A stretch of DNA of 64,000 bases, taken from NCBI GenBank assembly GCA_011033025.1, contig WFMF01000097.1:372001-436000 (forward strand), in the 5' to 3' direction. The notes below the pieces were generated by a model that was not told the origin of the DNA, searched no databases, and was given only the letters and a program-made list of their open reading frames with translations. The position numbers were made by a program, and so were the translations under genes. Source of the DNA: Beroe forskalii (taxonomy: Eukaryota > Ctenophora > Nuda > Beroida > Beroidae). Below, piece by piece: positions 33,290-44,996 of the stretch; within the stretch, counting starts at the first letter, position 1; every line of letters starts with the position of its first letter.

Positions 33290-33844
33290 TTACAGAGGGA
33301 AGAAAAGGCTCCTGCCTTCAGTCGATGAGGTTCTGCAAGTCTCTGTAGATGTAGTAGCGAGGGAAGAGGTCTCTGAGAAAGCAGTTCTGGATGAGTTGAA
33401 TCCTCGTCTGTTGTGCGGCGGGTGAGCAGTGGTAGAAGCAGTGATGGTCTCCCTCTTCACCCATACCCAGAAGGGCATCCTCTCCTTCCCCTTGTAGAAG
33501 CAGTCCTGGACCAGCATGTAGCTGGGGAGGTTGGAGGCATCCCGTCTCCGGCGAGCAGTGCTGTCCTTAGGGCACAGAAGGTCCTGTAGGGAGATGAGGC
33601 GTTCCAGTAGGACTTCTGTGGTGGAGTCAGGGTCAGCATCACTCAGGACTCTGTTAATGAGGTTGTCAGGGTAGCCAAGCTTTGTAGCGTAGGTCTTGAA
33701 GTGGGACGAGGTGGAGGCGGAGTTGGTGTCAGAGTGGAGGGTAGAAGTGGTGTAGGAAGGGTGGTTGGTGGTGTCAGCATGGAGCAGAGTCGAGCCATCA
33801 GCAGGAATCAGGGAGGAATCGAAGAAGAGTGGAGTAACTGGCAT
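33290..33844 (-). CDS. UBA-like protein, ZC3H12/N4BP1-type, frame possibly broken
   Basis: The most likely start is ATG at 33842-33844 (MPVTPLFF); an upstream ATG at 33895 is also in frame. After a Ser/Thr-rich N-terminus, residues about 47-90 (FKTYATKLGYPDNLINRVL, TTEVLLERLISL) resemble the UBA-like domain of Regnase/ZC3H12 proteins, but no NYN nuclease or CCCH finger follows. After about residue 125 (MPFWVWVK) the annotated frame becomes low-complexity Ser/Thr. The -1 frame instead reads GDHHCFYHCSPAAQQ and FLRDLFPRYYIYRDLQNLI, ending at TGA 33318-33320, which looks more like true protein. This suggests a frameshift, a sequencing error or an unusual splice. Family assignment is tentative. 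Confidence 0.45.
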   Translation of the reverse strand: MPVTPLFFDSSLIPADGSTLLHADTTNHPSYTTSTLHSDTNSASTSSHFKTYATKLGYPDNLINRVLSDADPDSTTEVLLERLISLQDLLCPKDSTARRRRDASNLPSYMLVQDCFYKGKERMPFWVWVKRETITASTTAHPPHNRRGFNSSRTAFSETSSLATTSTETCRTSSTEGRSLFFPL

Positions 33845-33899
33845 TGTAAATAACAAGTTCAAAGCAGGTAATTGGTTACTAGTAGTTGATAACACTGGA

Positions 33900-36800
33900 T
33901 GAGTTGAAGAGGTGGATTAACCTTTATATACTGCCGAGCATGGTGGTCCAGCCCTCGTTACCTGACCTCACTTAAAATGGGCCATGTGAACTGACACCTT
34001 CTCAAGTCAGCCTCGGCCATGAGTCATGTGATCTGACACCCTCTACCCCGGCTGGTTACCTGTGATATGACCCGCGTGCCCTGTCAGCAGGATCAGGTTA
34101 TGGTATCCTAGGCGATGAGATCTAGCTGATTGGGCGGTGTTACGTGTAGAATGTACATGGGCACTTCCCGATGCAGGTCTCGTAAGGGATTATGCATTGC
34201 AAATATCATGTCCAATGTGGATATCATTGAACTCTCTATGCTATGACGAAGGAGATATTCACAAACAACGAATTGAAGTAACAACGACGCAAAAAATATT
34301 TTCCGTCAGAAATTTCAGTATCACTCACCTTTCATGGGGTACTGCGTACAGGTGATTCGGGTGATGGACATATCGAATAAACTCTTCGGTCTCATGAAAA
34401 TGACACGTATTACAATAAAACGACCAAATAAGAGTTACGGGCATAATTTGTGTCCTACCACCAAGGTACATGTAATATGTATGCTAATTATTAACCAACG
34501 AATCTCGTAAGTCTCATAAACCGTGTAATGCGTTGCAATTAATGACGGAAAGGTTGTCTAATTATCGCGGTGAGTCGATGCCACCCCTCAATAATTATCA
34601 CCGACATGGCAAGTGATAATTGAGAGGGCATAATATTCGTGATGATTTGCATGACCAAAGAACCCTGTGGAAATTGGCCAATGAAATCTTTGCGGAAATC
34701 TGTCAAGTCCTCTCTCTCATAACGTGTCATTTGAGCTTTACACAGGTAAAATTTATCAAAATCAGGTTTTTTTACTTTTTAACTTTTTATCTAATCTTAT
34801 TATAAAAAAGTCATTTGAGCCGTAGGTTCTCAGGTGCACTATCCGGAGAATAGGATTGCTATTTGTAAGTCTAGAGAAATTGCCACCCGGTTACGTGTAT
34901 CATGACAGGCAACTATTATACCACACAATAGTAATAGCTCACGCAGCTGGTCACTGAGCTGTGTAATGTCTTTATGTGACCAGAGTAAGAGGGATTGTAC
35001 CAAATACACCCAGGTGGGTTTATAGGGTTCCTGTCAGGTGTCACGTGGTTTAGTTGGAGCTCTGTGTATCCTGTTTAAAATTACACGGTGTCATTGTGGG
35101 GTGAGGCAGTTGCAGCACAGCTGGCGCTGAGAAGAAGCATAACTTGAAACGTAGAAGCTGCAAGGAATCAGTACATTGGTGAGAACAAAATAGTTTTCGA
35201 TGGTCCAAATTTGCAGGATTTAACGCAGGCAAGCTCATGTGGCGAAGCCATAATTTCAAATCAAATTAAAGGTGGTTGACAGAAAAGATGCTACCAGTGC
35301 GAAATTCAGGAGAGAGTAGCGAAAAATTCAACAAACTAAAAAAGTTGCATCAAATGCGAAACGGGGTGAGAGATATGAAAAACTCTTTACAATATGCCAA
35401 AGAATGCGCCAGGGGCAACCTAGGTGTTGCCCACAAACATATTGTCTTCAATAGGTGTGAGCTCTGTACTAGTTACTACCACAGCCAATGATCAACAGAG
35501 GACTTGGCCTCTGTTTTTGCCGAGGATTAGGGTTTTACCGAGGACTCGGCCTCGGTAACAAAACCACTCCTCTGTTGATGAAAGGATGAATACCACCACC
35601 CCACCTGTCACATTACCCCAGAAGGTGCCCTGCGAGTGGCAGACGGCTACAACTCATCAACATGAAATGCTGAAGGAGGATCAAGAGGTCATGCCCGGCA
35701 AATAACTTGCGTGGGACTCATCATATTATAGTGCAAACTCTGATATAACTCTGAATTAGATATTATCATAATTTGACTTTTCATGTCCGTATTGTGAATG
35801 TCACTCGACACCCAACAGCCACTGAGTATGAGGAGCAGCTTGAGGGGAACACTGCCGGTAAGCCACATGAAAACAATACTACAGTGACTCTGAGATCATG
35901 AGAGACAGTGCATCTCACAAGTGTGAGATGTCTGATGTTCCCCCTGTACTGAGATATACACACGATGCATTATATCCAATGTACACATGTCTCTGATATC
36001 AGACAGGATACCATACTGGATATGATTGTATCAAAGAGAATCACCCTTTTAATGGAGAAAACATTAGCATATTAGAGAGACGACAATGGAGAATACATTG
36101 AATAGTGTTTTTACGTGCACTATTTAGAGACATGGCTATTTTCGCACCAAACAGCTGGTCTCCTTAAATTGCGCTGTATATAGCATGTGGCAACCTTCAA
36201 ATGAGACCTCACAAACGAAATTATCCGACAAGATTTCTCCAACAAGTTGCAATTATTCAAATTAAATGATAAAAGCTTAACGGGAAGCGTTTATCGTTAA
36301 GCTCCCAAACTAAAGGTCAACACACACTACTAGTTACTTAGTTACTATCTAAATCAACTGCTCACAGATCTAAATCGGAAGAATGGGTAGGACACCAAAT
36401 CTAAAGTAGCTTATTAATTCTGATTAGGAAGTCACCAATCACTATTCCACACTCGACAGGAATCAATGAACGTACACTCGAATTAGGTATTTAATCGGCT
36501 GACACGAATAGAAAATCATGAGGAATGTTACATTTCATTGGACGGATGGAGGATATTTAGTAAACTACAAACCACACACACATGCAACTCACGATGCAGA
36601 TTGGGGCCGTCTAGTCACGGTAGTTGCAGATGCTGATGTTGATGAGGGTGTTCTGGGAGTTGTTCTAATGAACTTTGCTGATCATCACTAGCTCCCATCC
36701 AGTAATTCCAAGAGAACATAGTCCAGGGGTCGAAATGATAGCTAGATGATGTGTTTTTATGCATTAAAACTGTACATCTCGTGGGTGTATAAAGTATACG

Positions 36801-38500
36801 ATATGCATTGAAATGGCTTTACCCCATATGGGTTACGCTGTTCTTGTCCATACAAGTACAAAATCCATTAATTTAAAGAGGTAGTTCTAGATCCTGAACA
36901 CGAATGCACAACAGTGTACAACGAATACGTACAATCTCTGACGGAAGAGCAGACTCGAACATAGCAAGAAAAACGCACATTTTTACACCAATGATAAACA
37001 GTGACAGAGTACTGAACAGTTCTACAGCTCAGGCAGTATATGAACGTGTGACGTTATCAAGTTCTGGAATATATCAAATTTCTCATATTTAAAAGCTGCA
37101 GGCAAATAATCAACACGTCACAGCCGGACAGCAGTCATTTTCACACGGTCAATTAACTAAATACAGTAATTGGAATGCAAAAGAGGGAAGCAGAAAATAC
37201 ACAGTACGTGTTCAAGTGGGAGTCAGGACTGGCATGACTCATCACGGCACAAGATAATCAGCCGACTTAACTTGCAACAGCCAATAGCGTAATACAATGC
37301 AAGCCTTTGTCAGAGGTGTGTGAAGTGTAATAATGGACGTAAAGCTGTGAAACGGACAAATCACAGATGTGAAATTGTGAACGCCACACACTTACGTGAC
37401 CTTTAGACAAAGAAGTGAAATGGGCGAATCCGTGTCAAAGTCATTTCGTGATAAGACGTATTATGTATGCGGGTTATATTATGAAAGGAGTTGGAGTCCG
37501 TACTGCCGGTAAGACACGGTCTATATTAGACGGTCTATTACAGCGTTTAAATAGTGTACACGCGAGGGAGATATGGGTAGGTTATATGTTACATTCGCTA
37601 CAGCGAGCGATATGATCATGAATTTTAAAAGCAATGTACCTAATTTAGATTTATATATGAACCTGAAAACATGTCCTGACTAATAATAAATCACATTAAT
37701 ATAGATATACTCTTGAAAAATGCTTGAAAAACTCTGAAAATCAAACCATTATCATGTAATATAAATACTCACATCGGAGATGAACCCACTCATTATCCAT
37801 GCTAGAAAAGTAGAAAAAGGATACCTTATCGGTCCTCATTTAACCGGCCGAAAACAGTGTAGAATTTTTTCAGAGTGCCGGGTTAATATAAGAAAGCCTG
37901 TTAAAAGGGGGGCCGGTATTGGAGGCCAAATAATATAAAATATTGGTCAAATTTTCTTAATAAGTGAAATTCCAAATTCAAATTATTTCCCATTAATCAC
38001 GTTGATTGCTGATGCTCATGAAACACATTCATGGAAGAAGTGCGAGTAAAAAATCAGGTTTTTGAGAAAACATCAAGAATAGAAGGCTTCTTCATGATTT
38101 CAGCCATGGATTTTATCAGAGTGCTGGGATTTTTGGTCCAAAAGGCCGGTTAAAATGGCTAATAAGTTAGGTGATATTTATATCTTGAAGCTAGTCAAAT
38201 AAGGGCCGATGAGGTATTGACACACACAACACGCAGAAGAAACCCTCACGAATACAATAAAAGCAGGATGCTGCTGCTGGCACATGCACACACACTTCAC
38301 CTACTTTCAGCTTCGGTGGAAGAAGCCTGCTTCTTCTTCTTCCGAACTGACACACTCGACTTCCACGACGTTGATAGAGATACGGGGGCCATACAGCACT
38401 GAACTAGATACCATCTAGTTACAGTGTACCTACAGTCAGAAATCACACCGGTTAGCTCGAGTGAGTGGGTACATGATGATAAGAAATGGTTGTGATGCTT
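33900..38500. other. Intergenic, no convincing gene
   Basis: AT-rich with scattered short frames. It includes a small hairpin repeat at about 35490-35582 and a region of ccggtt/aaccgg words at 37830-38170. No exons with consistent splice sites are seen. Confidence 0.5.
35490..35582. mobile_element. Small hairpin repeat of the GCCGAG family
   Basis: The ends atcaacagaggac and cctctgttgat are inverted, and the interior has gccgagg and ctcggcctcggtaac, also inverted. Similar GCCGAG-dense words lie at about 45940-45985, 60810-60880 and 61100-61165. Confidence 0.6.
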
Positions 38501-38506
38501 TGGTTG

Positions 38507-38554
38507 AGTCAGGTCAGGTCAGGTCAGGTCAGGTCAGGTCAGGTTAGGTCAGGT
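38507..38554. repeat. Microsatellite (aggtc)n
   Basis: About ten pentamers, one changed to aggtt. Confidence 0.95.
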
Positions 38555-38848
38555 GGTAACTGGTAAGATGATGAGTGGTTGGCAACCACTGGTTCCGATG
38601 TACTAGTTGAGTTGCTAAGTGTTGACTCACTATATGAGGACTGGTCAGACCAATACCTGTTGGATAATAGTTAAGTCAAAACTGAATAAACAGACTGGTT
38701 ATTAAGCAATAACTGGCTATGAGAAGACCATAGAATAATGACTGATAGGAAGATGACTGGTTAGAGGTAATCAACTGGTTAAAAATCAGGGTATTGAAGG
38801 ATAGCAGACTTTCAGTAGAAAGAAAGGGTCACAGCAAGGGCCGATGAG

Positions 38849-39956
38849 AGAGGCCACTAGATGCAGGAGATATGCCACTAGATGCAGGAGAGGGGCCACT
38901 AGATGCAGGAGAGAGGCCACTAGATGCAAGAGAGCATGAGATAGGCCACAAGATGCAAGAGAGGGGTCACTAGATGCAGAAGAGAGACCGTTAGATGCAG
39001 AAGAGGGGTCACTAGATGCACCGTAGATGCAGGGAGGGTCATGAGATGAGGGCCACTAGATGCAGGAGAGGGTCACTAGATGCAGGAGAGAGACCGTTAG
39101 ATGCAGAAGAGGGGTCACTAGATGCAGGAGAGCATGAGATAGGCCACTAGATGCAGGAGATAGGCCACTAGATGCAGGAGAGCATGAGATAGGCCACTAG
39201 ATGCAGGAGAGGGGTCACTAGATGCAGGAGAGAGACCGTTAGATGCAGAAGAGGGGTCACTAGATGCAGGAGAGCATGAGATAGGCCACTAGATGCAAGA
39301 GAGGGGTCACTAGATGCAGAAGAGAGACCGTTAGATGCAGAAGAGGGGTCACTAGATGCAGGAGAGCATGAGATAGGCCACTAGATGCAAGACAGCAGGA
39401 GAGAGGCCACTAGATGCAGAAGAGAGACCGTTAGATGCAGGAGAGAAGGAAAGGGGTCACTAGATGCAGGAGAGCATGAGATAGGCCACTAGATGCAGGA
39501 GAGGGGTCACACGATGCAGGAGAGGGGTCACTAGATGCAGAAGAGGGGTCACTAGATGCAGAAGAGGGGTCACTAGATGCAGAAGAGGGGTCACTAGGTG
39601 CAGGAGATAGGCCACTAGATGCAAGACAGCAGGAGAGAGGCCACTAGATGCAGAAGAGAGACCGTTAGATGCAGGAGAGCAGGAAAGGGGTCACTAGATG
39701 TAGGAGAGCATGAGATAGGCCACTAGATGCAAGACAGCAGGAGAGATAGGCCACTAGATGCAGGAGAGGGGCCACTAGATGCAGGAGAGGGGCCACTAGA
39801 TGCAGGAGAGCAGGAGAGGGGTCACTAGATGCAGGAGAGCAGGAGAGAGGCCACTAGATGCAAGACAGCAGGAGAGGGGTCACTAGATGCAGGAGAGCAG
39901 GAGAGAGGCCACTAGATGCAAGACAGCAGGAGAGATAGGCCACTAGAGGGGCAGGG
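38849..39956. repeat. Minisatellite, cactagatgcaggagag units
   Basis: About 1.1 kb of 16-24-bp units (cores cactagatgca, ggagag, ggggt), arranged in higher-order blocks with variants such as accgttagatgcag and gcatgagatag. Not coding. Confidence 0.95.
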
Positions 39957-39959
39957 AAA

Positions 39960-41580
39960 TGGTGGTGGGCGTGTGTAGAGAAGATGGCATTTTCTAAGAA
40001 GAATCCTGCACACACTGTGCATAACATATTTACGGAAACAACACGTAAACACTCATTGTACATGCAACGTGAGGAAATGTTCGAGTGTAGATGGAAGCAG
40101 ACTCGCAAAGGAGGGGGAGGTTTTTGGGAATGGGGAGCGGTTTAGATTTGCCATCGAGAAAGTAAAGAAGTAAATGTATTCCACTAATGAATGGCCAAGC
40201 CAGGCAACAAGAAATCCATGAATTCTAGTGGGTTGCCACAACGATCTCGCTTGCCAAGAGACAAGTAAAATAAACAGAGAGAAAAGAGTTGATGTGTGAG
40301 CTAATGGCAGCTCTCCTCTTGATGTTGTACATCATTTAAAATACATCTAACCACGTGTGTGCGTCAAACGGCAGAGCATGACATGAGCAATTATTAACTG
40401 AGAGAGTGTCTGTTCGTGTGTATGAGTGTGTGTGTGTACTAGGTGATGCATGTGTAATGTGTGTCGTATGCGCTATGTATACTGTATGTAGCTACTGACT
40501 TCCTTCTTCGAATATCGATTTGCGTAGTGTGCTTAGAACCATTTGAATGAAACCTCTGAAAGCCAGATCATTTGTTAATTAGGCAACCTATTAGTGCATT
40601 ACGTACTGGGATTTAGAGTTTGTATTGGGACTCTAGGTACCCTGTACGACATGCTATTGGCATGATGTCCTGTCAGGTGCTGTACGGGACTCATTATGGA
40701 GCTGTCACCGTGTCAGTGGTGAAAACAAGATGAGTAATGACACGGGTGATTAATGCCTGTCGGTGAGTGCGAGGCAATGGATTGCGTCACTACTGAGTAC
40801 TGATAATATAATGCAAATATATCCCCGCTGTTCGAAGTCAACCGAAAATTAATGCGGTTAAAAAGTCAATCTGTATTAGTAAAATGTATCAGGATGGTAA
40901 CTCAGGATGGTTGCTCAGACAAGAGACAAAATCAACTGATTGTAGGTACAAAATCAAGTGATTGTAAGTAGACGGTTAAAGTAAAATATCGTGTGCACCA
41001 TTGAGTGAAAACAAAGATAGATGTCGTTAAAAATAATACATATTTACATTTCACGATAATAAGATAATGTAATGATCAAATAGATAAAATACTATATGTA
41101 CATGGTGATAAATATTACGTGAATTGCATCTCTGATATCAAAATGCCGAGAAAAAGATCTGATAAGTTGTTAAATCTAACATTTCTTGTAAAATTTAATT
41201 TCCTTTCACTCTTACCATTCAAACCAAATTCATAAAACCTAAGTCATAGTTTGTCACTCACTTGACCAAATTAATTCAAGCTCAATCACGCATGACGTAT
41301 CATCGGCCAATATAGATTAACAAAATAACAAAATCAAGGGTGCTTATATAGAGTTACTTAATATTGACATTTTGGTTACTAAAACCAAAACACAAAAACC
41401 ATGCAAAATTATAGCTAACAATAACTTAATATTACATATTTGTGATAAGAATAAATTAATCGAGTGGATATCCAAACGTCTGATTCATTTAACTGATACA
41501 AAAAGATGGTACAGTACTTTAAAAAGATAAAAATACAAGGCTATAGCACCTGTACAAAAGTAAAAAGATCACTAACCTGT
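39960..41580. other. Spacer between minisatellite and CEP44, no gene seen
   Basis: AT-rich with a short (tg)n tract near 40425. This is downstream of CEP44 on its strand and may hold its 3'UTR: a donor-like cag|gttagtg follows the stop at 41583, suggesting a 3'UTR intron. Confidence 0.45.
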
Positions 41581-41582
41581 GC

Positions 41583-43085
41583 TCAGGATGTGTCATAGGA
41601 TCTTAAAAAGGACCTTGTGTCGTGAAGCCGCTCACTGACTGATTTCAGGAAAGATTTTATATCATCCTCCTCCTCCTTGTCCTCCTGAGTACTGTCTGCA
41701 GTGAGGTAGGTGCAGTCTGCGCTGCTGTCTGTGTTGCTGTCTGCAGTAGACACATCAGACAACACTCGCTCCTGAGGAGTGAGGTTGAAGGAAACCTCCC
41801 TGATCGTCTTCAGAATACCTCCTGGCATGGTGCCAGTAGATGGCATGGTGCCAGTAGATGGCATGGTGCCAGTAGATGGCATGGTGCCAGTAGATGGAGC
41901 TGTGTCAAGGCATGAGGATTCGGTCAGCAGCTGGAGATCACTCAGAGTTTTCAGCCTTTGGGCCGTCATGTGGTTAGACTTGGACTCCAGTATGTCGAGT
42001 CGAGCGTTGATAGTAATCAGCAACTTCTTTATCTCCGCAATCTCGTCTCCATGGTTACAGGAGCACGAGGAGATCTCGGTGCTCCCAGAAGATTGTCTGG
42101 ACACAGTCTCCTCAGGGACAATCCTCCAGGGGACCTCCTTAATGACACGCGTCTCCGGATTCCTGGCATTCTTACTCACCAGAACTTCCTGCACGTCCGT
42201 TATCACTGTCTTTGGGGTGCTGTCCAGGCCTGCAGCAGCCCCCTCACCAGGGGCGTGTCCTTGTGCGAACACATCCCTCGCTCCTTCCTCACTGAACGTT
42301 AAGATCGGAGGGCTTGCCACGGAAACATCACGCAGTTCTATGACGTCATCACCACCCTCACGCGTGATATCGTCACCACCCTCACGCGTGGTTTCTCCCC
42401 CGATATCGATGATGCTCTCCTCCACGTAGAGTGCTGCGTTGTAGGTGTGGGAGTTGTCGGGTTTGGGAGGCTGTCTGATGGGCGTGTGCTCTGCGGAGTC
42501 AGGAGCAGGAGGGTCTGTGGGTATTTCCTCAGGGAATGTGGGGGAAGGGCGTGCCATCCTGGTGGGTTCCACGGAGTTGTTGAGGTGCGTATTCTCCTTA
42601 TTAGCTTGGTGCGTGTTTGGGTGCGCATTCTCCTTGTTAGCCTGCTGCCTGTGCGCATTCTCCTTGTTAGCTTGCTGCCTGTGCGGGTCCTTGTTGCCCT
42701 GGTTCCTGTGCTTCCTGCCACTCCTACACCTGTCCATCACATACTGGTATGCCGTGCTGGTCAGCACCAGCTTCTGCTCCGTGTACCCGTTGGAGAGGAA
42801 CTTGTCCCTGGAGAGACGGGGCACGTACTGGAACTCATCCCTCAACACGCGGTACACGGTCTCCAGGAACTGGAGGTCGGACTGGCCGCCCATCTGGTAG
42901 CCCTTCTTGTGGAGTGCCCGGGTGAAGGGGAGGGAGTACTCCTGGAAGAGGAAGTGGAGGAGAGGCAGGAACTCCTGCGGGCACCCGTGCAGGAGGAAGG
43001 AGTAGTTCACTTCTCCAGGGTATCTAGCTACCCGGAGTAGGGACTGCAGCTTCGTGCCGCAGTTCTTCAGGTCTCCTGTTGACAT
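41583..43085 (-). CDS. CEP44: Centrosomal protein CEP44, intronless, 500 aa
   Basis: CEP44 is a centriole protein needed for centriole-to-centrosome conversion. The N-terminal 125 residues match the CEP44 domain: MSTGDLKN, LLRVARYPGEV, LQFLETVYRVLRDEF, KFLSNGYTEQK. Residues about 135-170 contain three QANKENxH repeats, so three KEN motifs (141-143, 151-153, 163-165). Residues 346-385 form a likely coiled coil (EIAEIKKLLITI). At 397-420 four STGTMP repeats come from an 18-bp tandem repeat. The start ATG has a good context (acATGTCAACAGG) and the frame is unbroken. Vertebrate CEP44 is about 390 aa with several exons, so this copy is longer and lacks coding introns. A neighbouring TREGGDD duplication (233-247) also shows local repeat growth. 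Confidence 0.9.
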   Translation of the reverse strand: MSTGDLKNCGTKLQSLLRVARYPGEVNYSFLLHGCPQEFLPLLHFLFQEYSLPFTRALHKKGYQMGGQSDLQFLETVYRVLRDEFQYVPRLSRDKFLSNGYTEQKLVLTSTAYQYVMDRCRSGRKHRNQGNKDPHRQQANKENAHRQQANKENAHPNTHQANKENTHLNNSVEPTRMARPSPTFPEEIPTDPPAPDSAEHTPIRQPPKPDNSHTYNAALYVEESIIDIGGETTREGGDDITREGGDDVIELRDVSVASPPILTFSEEGARDVFAQGHAPGEGAAAGLDSTPKTVITDVQEVLVSKNARNPETRVIKEVPWRIVPEETVSRQSSGSTEISSCSCNHGDEIAEIKKLLITINARLDILESKSNHMTAQRLKTLSDLQLLTESSCLDTAPSTGTMPSTGTMPSTGTMPSTGTMPGGILKTIREVSFNLTPQERVLSDVSTADSNTDSSADCTYLTADSTQEDKEEEDDIKSFLKSVSERLHDTRSFLRSYDTS

Positions 43086-43089
43086 GGTC

Positions 43090-44990
43090 CTCAGGTCAGA
43101 AGTGTGGAGTTAGTGGTGATAGCAATAAGAATTTGACAAAAATCGGAAGGTTAATTCACAGTACATATTATATGAGAATAAATTCTGGGAATTTTTGGGG
43201 CTAAATGTGGTTGAGTTATGAATGAACCGTCACACAATACATTTTCATTTCCAATTATAGGAGACATGACAGATTAGGATGCATCTCGCAGTATGAAGTG
43301 GTGTGTGATTCTCGTGATTGCTATTTGTGTGCACCTTCAGTGGTAGATCCTGGTTAGAGTAATTATTGTCAATGCGATTCTCCCGTAATCTGACACCACA
43401 AGGAGCATTTGACATTTTAGAGCTTCACTGATCACGCAGAATGAGACCTCGAATCACTTTGTACTTACAATACATTCCACACAAACAATACATTATGTAC
43501 ATTCTATAAACAGTGACTTACACCCTTTATGTACAGTGTACACAGTTTGGGAATGTAAACTCGAATGTATCGCTTCCCAAGCATGGCTACTTGATGGACC
43601 TGCTGTCGGAATGTCATCATGTCTCATCGGAGGACACAACACACGAATACACAACATGCCAGGTGATTTTAAGGAATGTCCTGAACCACACGCATGCTAA
43701 GGATAGCAGGTTTAATGTGATGGCAGCATCATGATTCAGCATGGTTAGTTGGTGACGTAGACAGACCAGCAATCACACTCCTGCACAACGTTAATGAAGT
43801 GTGTACAGCACAGCATGGTAAGTGCCGGCAAAGTTAAAAGAAATATTTTATCAAACATAACATATCGGAGTTAAATATAATATATGGCTTGTACATACAT
43901 TTGTTGCAGATGTTATAAATATACGGCTGTGAAACACTTCTCTCTTGGAATGGATAGTGTGCGTGAGGAAAGAACGTTTATTTTGGTACTCATTCCCTTA
44001 ACAGATATTTAAAAAATGCATAGACACGCGTCTATCGGGTCCATTTGGCGATAATACTTCCTGAGGGTTCGATAACAACCATCAACACACCATGAATCAT
44101 ATTGTATTGAAGTGAGAGACTCAAAATTCAGAAACTCTCATTTTGCTCATTTTCTACTTTGCTCTAATAAACAAGAATGAAACGCAACTAGACAGATGTA
44201 ATGTAAATGATCATTTGACAGCAATTAATAAACACGTTTATACATAGTTTGATATAATAATGATATATTGCGTAACCAATAATTTCCAATGAGCATATAC
44301 CAAATCTTTGCACCAAAACTCTTTAAAATAAATAGAGCACTGTACTAAAATATATAACAAACGTAAAAATAGTGAGCGAAGCGAGCATGAGATGGATTTA
44401 GGGATTATTTCAGGAAACTTTACAAACACTCGATTATTCCCATCTAAAATATGAAGAAAGTTTTAGGTCACGCTAATTAAGCAATGCTAAGACTACCATA
44501 ACGCCCTGTATGATATTATTGATAATATATTGAGGTTTTAAAATGAGTTTTAGTTGAAACTTACAGCAATATTTTACATTTATCCCCGTCATATTATCGA
44601 ACATAATATATAAAAATATTTGCTTTAAAACTTGCTAATAACTTAAAATAAAATTGTAAAATAAAATGACGTTTCTTTCTAACGATTATTAGATACCTAT
44701 AGCCTGTGACGAGTAAAAATAAATATATGCTTGTAGTCTTCTAAACTTATTTAGAATTTTAATGTAATATACCTTGAAAATGATATCAATCATCTTACGC
44801 TAACACCAAAAACTGGGCCACTTACGACTTACGTATTTTCAGATATCGTGGTAAAATAATAAACTATACTTTAACGAATCAAATTAAATCAACGAAGTTT
44901 TCAGAGAAAATAAGTAAATCATTTAACAAAAATAACTGACTAATATTTTGTATATTATATGAACTAAATTCATGTCATTCAAAAAAGCTT
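43090..44990. other. Spacer between CEP44 and TIR element B, no gene seen
   Basis: AT-rich; the first few hundred bases are upstream of CEP44 and should hold its promoter, but no clear motif stands out. Confidence 0.45.
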
Positions 44991-44996
44991 CATTAA

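Noticed and set aside
35276..35491. 71-aa plus frame MTEKMLPVRNSG
   Set aside because: Plausible composition but no splice partners or recognised homology, and it ends in a hairpin repeat.
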